Source: a virus | IMG/VR virus record: IMGVR_UViG_3300022885_000059 | Span: 1 to 31,283 of that record | Length of the DNA stretch: 31,283 nucleotides | Direction: 5' to 3' (one strand) | Position numbers and translations under genes: made by a program | Notes under the pieces: model-generated | Told to the model about the DNA's origin: nothing | Seen by the model: the letters and a program-made list of their open reading frames with translations, nothing else | Database searches by the model: none | Part shown: positions 16,801 to 25,800 of the stretch, piece by piece | Layout: each line of letters starts with the position of its first letter | Position numbering within the stretch: position 1 is the first letter of the stretch

Positions 16801-19800
16801 GCAGTATCAGTGAGCTTAATGGATAATTGTTTGGATATACTCTCATTAATAGATATTAATTGACTTACCTTTCCGTCTACAGGCTCAACAACTGCTTTAT
16901 ACCCCTCTTGCTTTAACCTTTCATCCAATCTTTGCCTGTCGAACACCTCATTTTCAAAAGCATGAACTATTTTAAATAGATTTTCTGGTATACTACTACT
17001 ATCTAATTCAATGGCGGCAAACTGATCCCCTTCAACGTGTTTTTTAGCATTTTGAAGGAACGAAAGAACATCAGCCCGAGTCCAGTTGACATCAAAGCCG
17101 ACAGATTTCATTAGATCATTAATAAACTTGACAATCTTATCCCACATGGTAGGGGTTAGATCTCCCTCTGCGACATTGGCAAGAAACTCATCTGCTGCAA
17201 CATTTCGCCCCTCAGCTGTACTGGTGTCTAAATTATACTTGCGGACAATATGTTTATAGCGATCGCTCTCAGAAAAGCTATCATGAATCTCTTGAAGGAT
17301 CTTATTCATCCTGTTTTCAAAAACATCTTTGTTGCTACTATTGACCGCAACCATCGATCGAATACCCAAATGGCCAAACGCCTCATGTGCCAGTGTACGA
17401 ATCGCATCTGTTGGTGACTTTGCGTTATCGGCCACGATATAAACCCTTGCATCTAAATACACGCCAAGAACCTTTCTTTCTGTGCCTTTTGTATAAATTT
17501 GCCGTTTCAAACCAACAGGCAAATCATCGACCGTATCTACAACATGAACAAAATCATCATTGGCCCACTTGCTTGTAACCTTTTTGATTTCATCTTTTAT
17601 TGACTGCCTCCATTTCGGACTTTTAACAGCAGCAAGGCTCTCTTCGGTTGCCGATTCACTCAACAGCATTCTCACGCTTTCCCCCTCCTGAATATTCTCC
17701 AATGGTACTTCTGCATAAACACTGAACTTATCGGTAAGAATCTTCAACACCCTGCTAACGCTTTCCGATGGTACATCGACCTTCATTTTACTTCCACGCT
17801 TGGTAAAGTCACCCACAAGATCTCTCAAGTCAGTATCAAGGAAAAACTTACCCCCTTTAACCTTAGAACTTTGAACGTTCAATCGAATAGTACCATGCCA
17901 ATCTCTTTCAAATGAAACCCCGCTGGTCATTTCCAAACTATGTCCGGCTCTTAGGTCAAATACCTGCTTCTCTGCCTCAACAGCTTTAACACGAACCTTG
18001 TTTAACTTTTTCAATTCAGCTTCCTTCATGTTCTTAGGAAGAAGCACGCCATTCTTAATGCTTCCGTCTTTGGTAGTAAACTGAATCAGTTGACCTTTTC
18101 CGTCAAGCTTGCCCATAGCCTGCAGGATGTTTCCTGTGGCAATTAGACGAGTTTCAAAATTATTGCTGTCAAGCTTGCTATCCCAGTTCTGATAAATATC
18201 GTTTCTTGCATACTGGCTTAAATGACCGGTGTCAGCAATAGCGCTATTGATAAAGGCCACATTACTACCGGGAACCGTCACGCTTCGTTGGGTATCATTT
18301 GTAACAAATTTTAGCTTGATTGCAGAAGGGGCAAAGGGGTTTCGACTCTTTGGGTTTATATCAAAACCGACAAAGATCGCATTTTTTGTGATACCACTTA
18401 CCGCCCTGCTGTCTGCCGGAATAACATAGACGTCTCTTGGTTTAAATTTATTAAAAAGCCTTTTAACCGTATTTCTCTTCCATTCTGCTGCTTGGTCATG
18501 CGCTCTTGAATTAACCTCTATACGTTCTTCTGTTGTCAGCTCTCTCCTGGAGATATCCAATCTCTTTTCACTTAACCAGGAATCAATATAAAATTCTGCT
18601 TCTTTAGCCAATTCATTGCTGTAAACTTCTGGTATTTTCCCACCAAGATTGTCATTAATGATCTTATCAAGCTCCTCTCTCTTCATTGGCTTTCGCAATA
18701 CCTTCGCCTGAACAGTTTCTAAATAGGAGTCTCCACCAAAGACACTGTTTTTATTATCACCCTTTACAAGCAGATCCTTTTTAACAGTTTCCGCTTGAAG
18801 ATCAAAACTGTCCATGATAAGCTCATTTTCTCCGTATTCATTGAGCATATCAATATGAGAGGCATATCTCTCAGAAATTACTTCATAGAAGTCCTCCTGA
18901 GTTTTCGAGTCAAGCAATGCAATACGGCCGGTAGCTTTCATTGCGATATCCGCAACCGATACCTTGCTTCCATCTAACACCTTTTGCCAATCCTCTTTAC
19001 CGATCGGATTTTGCATTTTCTGATGAAGGTCTTGGTTTTCTCTCAGGTATTGAGTGACAATGAAGTCACCGTATTTGTTAATAAAGTCCTCCATTTCCAA
19101 AAACTCACTACTTGTCTTTTGAGAAGATGTGACATTGGCATCCAATGATTTAATCTTCTTTTTTAAGACCATCATCAACCGGGTCTCAGCAGGAATCGAT
19201 GAAGTGATATATTTGTATTCAGGCAATACAACCTGACCTGTACGGAAAATTCTGCCCCACTTCTGAACTTCGGTATTGATATTCAGCTCAGGTTGATGAA
19301 TAATCATTACCCTTTGCCGCCTGTCCCCAAACTTTTCAGATGAATGTGCACTGGCTCCTGTAGCGCCGGAAGAGTTGATAATCAGAGCATCAAGATCCCC
19401 CTCATTAAAGCCTCTGTAAAGTGTTGTCTTATCCTTTTCAGCTTTAGTTCTGTTCTGCAGTACACCCGTTCCATCCGGATTTAGATTAATCTTTCGGCTC
19501 CTGCCAGTTACTTCTCCAACACTAAAGCCTGCTTTTTCAATCTTCATGACAAGATAATCAAGCGGAGAAGGGTGCAGGTCTGTGGTTATGCCTTTTGATC
19601 TTTCAACAATCCTGTCATAGGCTCGTTTGCCATGATCGCTTAGCTCTTCCCGGGTAAGCTGCTTTGCGTCCTCTGTTTTTGATATAGCATCTTTCACACG
19701 ATATTTCATGACTGATTTTAAAGCACGCTCCATGACAATACCAAAGTTCAGGCTTTCAACACCTTCCCCGGTTGTGAATGTATCATCTAAAATAGTTTCC

Positions 19801-22800
19801 ATCGTGCTTTTTACAGCAATAACCGGCTTACGATCACTCTTTATAATTCGAATAGCTTCATCGGCGACCGCATCTACTTTGATTGAAAAAAGAAGCTGGT
19901 CCACAATATTGTGAATACGTGATACAAAGGGCTGATTGTCAACGCCTGCTTTTTTAACGCCTCTTTGGCCAAGAGCTTCTTTGGCTTCCATTTTCAGGCT
20001 TTTCTCCATTCCGGAAAGAATTTCAGACACATATACGTTCTGAAAATCAATAATGTCTCTCATAACTTCAGATGCTTCATCATAAAGCTTTCTCTGCGCC
20101 TGCCCATCTTTGTTCAGAGTACCATCTTCATTGGTTCCCATTACTTCAAATTCACGTTTAACGCCCTTGAAACTTCTTTGTCGGCGTACCATTTGCCCTG
20201 ATTTAACCAAATCCGAACTGATAATCTCTTGAAGAGCTACACCGCCCCTTTCAATGGCTTCAATCATTTCGTCTGTGTCCATCGCAACATCACTGATATC
20301 AGTCTTGATAGCATACACGGGCATGTTATCCGGTCTCTTTGCAAACGTGGCAGACAGATACACGGCACCTTTGGCCTCACCAATGACTTCCATCATATAC
20401 TCACCTGTATTACTGTTGCCGGAAGCATTATGAGATTCATCCATTATGATCAAGGCATTTGGAGCAAGCGCCTTAATAAAGTCCCTTTTCTTGGAGTAGT
20501 TTTCACTTTGTATCTGAGAGTAGGTTACCGCCACATAATCATATTCAGATGCAAGAGAAGGATTCTTTAAAACTTTGTTGTGACGTGTTGTTTTATCTGT
20601 CCTGAATACAACCTTTCCGCTTTGATCTTCAATATTGGTGCTTGAATTTACAATGAATGGTCTAAATGATGATCCTACATCTACCAGATCTCGGTGCATA
20701 TCTGTGAAAAGATTGTCCTTTTCTGTAAAGAACACCGGTGTCATACCCTGATTCTTGGCATATCGAATCATAGAAGCAGCTACACGACCCTTACCAATAC
20801 CCGTCTGATCACCAACGATCAACGATTTACCATTCTCTATCTGCGCAATTGCCAATGCAACGGCGTCGACCTGTTCAGCGGCAAGGGCATCATAGAGTTG
20901 GTCCACATTGTCATAGCCAAGTTTATCCATGACAAAAGCATCCACATTGCCCACTCGGTCAGCCAATCCCTCAAGAGTATTGCGCATACTCATGGCCATT
21001 GTTGCGGGCATTTCGGTCTGAATAACTCCTGAATTACTTAATGGTGCGTAGTCAAGGTTGCCACCATCATTATCTAAGACATCCTTTGCAGTAATTCGAG
21101 AATCAAGTACAGATTTCTCTCTTGGTGTAGATCTTGGAGTTCGTTGTTGCTCGGCCTGTCCTGGTGAAGATTCTCCTTCTGATTGTTGGCCAATTGCTCT
21201 CTGATCAGATTTAGATGTGTCTGATAGAGATTGCTGCTGAGAAGCAGGCTCGCCAAATAATCCGGACTGTCCGTCTGCGATATCTCCCCTTGTAGCTCCG
21301 GCATCATTTCCCTGATTATCTGCGCCGGGTTTTCTTCCTGAGCGATTATCGTTTCGAGATCCCTGAGTAGGTATGGAATCAGTTTGTCCACCGATGTTAT
21401 CTGATCCGAATCTTGAACCTTTATCAGAAACAGTTGAATCGGTACCTCTACCGGAATCCAGTTGTGGTTGTGAAACAGCTTCATGGTTAGCCTCACTTAG
21501 TTTAGTATTTATAATCTGATAAAAAGAATCGAATGAATCAACTACTTTTGGGGGAATCTCATGCAATGGCGCAAACCCTTCCGGTAACATTTTACGCCCA
21601 TTGACCAATATGATCCGAGTAGGAAAGCTTGTCCCTTGCTTACGGAAGAAAGCCCCGTCTAAATTGATTATATCCTCAACATTATAGTTGTGGTATAGCC
21701 AGTTGAAGAATACTCCATCCTGACCGGTTCTCATTCCGTTATCGTTAAAACTGTCATTACCACCAATTATAATAGCAGCCTTTCCATCGTCACGCATTGT
21801 TTGAAGCGCTCTTGCGCTCATTACGTGCTCCAATTTTGTCATCTCTCCATTCCTGCCATCGATTGTATACCCAAATCGTGCATCAGTAGCTCCAAATGGA
21901 GGATTGGTCACAATAGCCTGCTGTGTATTTAAAAGACCAGTAAATTCTTTTGATCCATCTTGGTTGGTTACACGATTAAAACCCTGCTGATTAAGCGTAT
22001 CAAGCCTGTCGCTGTCAATCTCGTTTGCAATGATGTTCTTTACCGACTTACCCGCGGCTATCGTTAAAAGACCATTCCCTGCGCTTGGTTCAAACCCTGC
22101 AACACCATTGTGAAGATTCACATACCTACCCATCATGTAGGCCAATGGCGCCGGTGTACTGTACTGCTGTAGTTCAATAGAGCTACTTGTACGTGCGGTT
22201 AGGTTTGGCTGTGATGTGTAAAGATCAACCATTTCGCTGTAAGCATCATCGGCCAAAGGATTAGACTCAACGATTTGCCTTGCCTGAGATACTATAGCGT
22301 ATTCAGCAAGCTCTTTGATCCGTTTATCTCCACCCTCTACCTCATGTTTATCGGCCAGAGCATTGAGCTGTGATTTAGAGAGTACTCTTCCTTTTTTGAT
22401 ATTTGATTTTATCTCGGCAATGAAACCAACCTCATCAGATGTTATCTCATTGGGTTTTTCTGATTCTGCCTTTTTATTTGCCGGTTTATTGGGTTTAGCT
22501 GTCTGCGCAGATTGACCAAATAAATCAGCCTGGTCTGTTTCAGACTGCTGGCCAAGCTTCGTTATCTTACTAATAATCTCTTGGCTGTCCTGAATATCAC
22601 TTTTAAAATTCTTCGTTCCACCCTGTGGATCATCCATTGCTCTTGTAGGAATGATATGAGCATATATGGTATTGGTAGCCGGATCATAAGCCCAATCATT
22701 TACCCAATCAAAATTGATCACCGGGTTTCCTTTGCCTGGGGCATTATTTTCATTCATATATCTACCTGAGACACTTGCAAATGCCCTTGCTCCTTCTTTC

Positions 22801-25800
22801 GGAGCCATCATATCAACAACACCGCTAATGATATTTGACTCAAACTTTCGCCCTCTATCGCTTAATGCCTCTCTAAGGCCTTGAATATCTCCCACCGGCG
22901 CCTCTGCCGAATCACCTTCCACAAAACTTTGAATCTTACTAACAAGAGCCTCCTTATCTGTCCACACATCAGCACGCCCGGGTACCTTCAATTCATTGGC
23001 ATACTGACGCGCCTTGATCAGATTATCTCTCCAACCCTCTTTCGGGACAATATTGTCCTGAGTATCGCCTATATTTTCTTGGGAAGATTCTTGAACTATA
23101 TCAGTACTAAACTCAATACCACTTTTGGATGCAACATCGCTCATTGCATCAATCATTGTAGTAACTTGATCTAAGTCTGGTTTTGGATGATCTATCTTTG
23201 CAGTAATAGTGTTGACTCCCAAAGAAAGTTCAATTGGCACAGAGTATTCCGGATCGGTTAATTTTGCATTACCGGGCATATTTCCTTCTCTTCGCACATA
23301 CACGGTAACATCAAACCCACCTTTAGAAGGCACTTGGGCATAACTAACACCTTTTCCGGGAAGATCAGACTCATATAGATCTCGAAGGAAGTTATTTCGC
23401 ATCTTCATAATCGGATGGGTACTGATATCTGCTGTACCTTTGCCCTTTTTCCCATACAATAGAGCGCTGGAAGTATCTCCTTTCAGGTACCTCTTAAACT
23501 CATCCATTGACATTTCCGTAATAGCACCCATTCGACTTGGGCCACTATCATCAGAGAAGCTATCGTTATATGCCTGAACAGCATCTTTACGTGTATTAAA
23601 GCCTATAAACCCCTTGTGTTCATCGAACTTGGCATCAAGATCTATCTGATCGATTACAAAAACCGTATCAGACTGTGGTGAATCTCCAATAGTTACATCG
23701 AAATGATCTCCATCTGCGCCCTCTGATCGTTTGATGTATCCGTAATGAGCAGGCATCTTAACCTCCCACTCAGTACCGTCGGAGGCTTTCCCTCTTCGAA
23801 TGCTTCCCTTTGGGTTTTCAATGGTGATATTAAGCCCCTGAACATTGATATGACCCATTTTATAATTACCTGCCTCCTTCTGCGGATCTGTCGGTTCAGT
23901 ATCGGTCTGCTTGGCTGCTTTTTTTATATCACTGGCCTTCTCAGCTTTAACCGGGTTATTAATCGTCCCCTCTGCAGTATCCTTTGGCTTTATAAAATCG
24001 TCTGCATTTGATAGAGCCAGAACATTTAGATCTTCCTTATGCTTATTGCCTTCAAGAGCCATAGCGCCCATATAAGCAGCTTTAAAGTTTTTAAATATCT
24101 TTCGAAAGAATGGCTCCCCCTTTTGAGCAATAACAAAATCAGCAAACTGCTGAAACTTAATATAGCCGATCTCACTGCCTTTGCCGATGATTTTGATACT
24201 TAACTCAATCAACTTGGGATCAAAGCCTGTATTGAGCTGTCCACTAATTTGATCATTAAACTCATCAAACAAGGAGTTCAGCTCTTCTTTTGCTTTCTCC
24301 TCTTTGGATTTCAAGATTTCTGCCTTGGTTTCTTTGGCGTCCGATACAGTCTCGCCTTGATTAAATAAACCACCCCCCTCTAAATCGTCCTTAATGCTAT
24401 CATAAATATCTTTTACACTGAATACCTCATTAACCTTTTTGCCTTTATGCTCACTTACAATAACCTTAGTATTTGGATATTTTTTACCATCTACATAGCC
24501 ACCAATCTGAATACTGCCACCACTACCACCACGACCGCTGTAGCTTTTCATGCTATCAAGGGTGTCGCCTCTCTCTACACGGGCATAAAGAAATGATTTC
24601 GCAAACTCAAGAGGAGACTTCGACCGATCATAAGGGTTTTTAGACTTCGTTGGTGTCTCTTTCTCTTTATTTTCATCCTGTTTTTTATGAGTAGTCCTCC
24701 AATTATGAGAATCCTGATTCTCTAAAAGATGTTTGATTTCAGTCTTTCTTTTTCCCTCTGTCTCATAGACAGCACGCTTATAGTCCAAGTAATCACTAAA
24801 GGCATTAAATTCTGTTGGGTTCTTTAATTCTACCTTTCTCTTTTCAGGTTTAGGAAGATTTTTATCTTGATTATCAGAAAGCTTAAAAAACAGTATATCG
24901 GCATTATAATCTGTTATTTCACCAGGTCTTGTAGAATCAGATAGGTTTTTAAGTTCTGCACGTCCCTTCTTATTAGGATTCAGAACTTCATATCGAACAC
25001 CGTCTTGACTCTCTATTACATCCCCTTTATCGAAGCTTTTAGAAGGAAAGTACCCTTCGTTTTCGTCTTTCGTAGCATTTTCTACCTCAGCACCAGTCTT
25101 GGGTTTTTCAGTCGCCTCAGATATTCCCGGATCCTCTTGCGCCACTTCTGTAATTGTTCCATCGGTATCTTCTTGTTTTGTTTCGGTTTTTGCCTGAACC
25201 GGCTTTGCAGATTTATCTTTTATTGTTAGCCCGTCAAAGAAGTTCTCTAACTCTGCGAGTGTTTCTTCCTCAGTTTTTGAAGTTGTAACCGCAGTTTCAA
25301 GATCCTCAATGCTTTGCTCTGTTTGGCTGGCTGCTTGCTCAATTTGCTCGATTTCATCTTTACTTACTCCCTCATTTTCAAGTTCACGTTTAACCGATTC
25401 AATAGAATCATCTTTAATACCCAGTGCAGATAAATCTTCATCAGAGTTTAAATCACTATCTAAATCCTTTAAAAATTCTTCTTTACTTGTTTGCCTTCTT
25501 TCTATACCCTGAGAACCTGTTAAGGCATTTGCAACGCCAATATTGATATCAATTCCTGTAACCTTTTGAAATTGATCTTCAAGCCTTTGAATAATCTCAG
25601 GCTTTCTATTAATGACATTTTTTGGCCCACCAGGATTAGCTCGTATAAAATCCATGATATCATCAACACTAATATCCATGCCTGCCTGATCGCTCAAATA
25701 ATCAGCCCTCATACCTAAATCTACATCAGCCCTCTTTGAGGCGTATTGAGCATAGTAGATAGCCCCATCAAGGCCCCTGCCATCAAGATCGGATGAAGGT

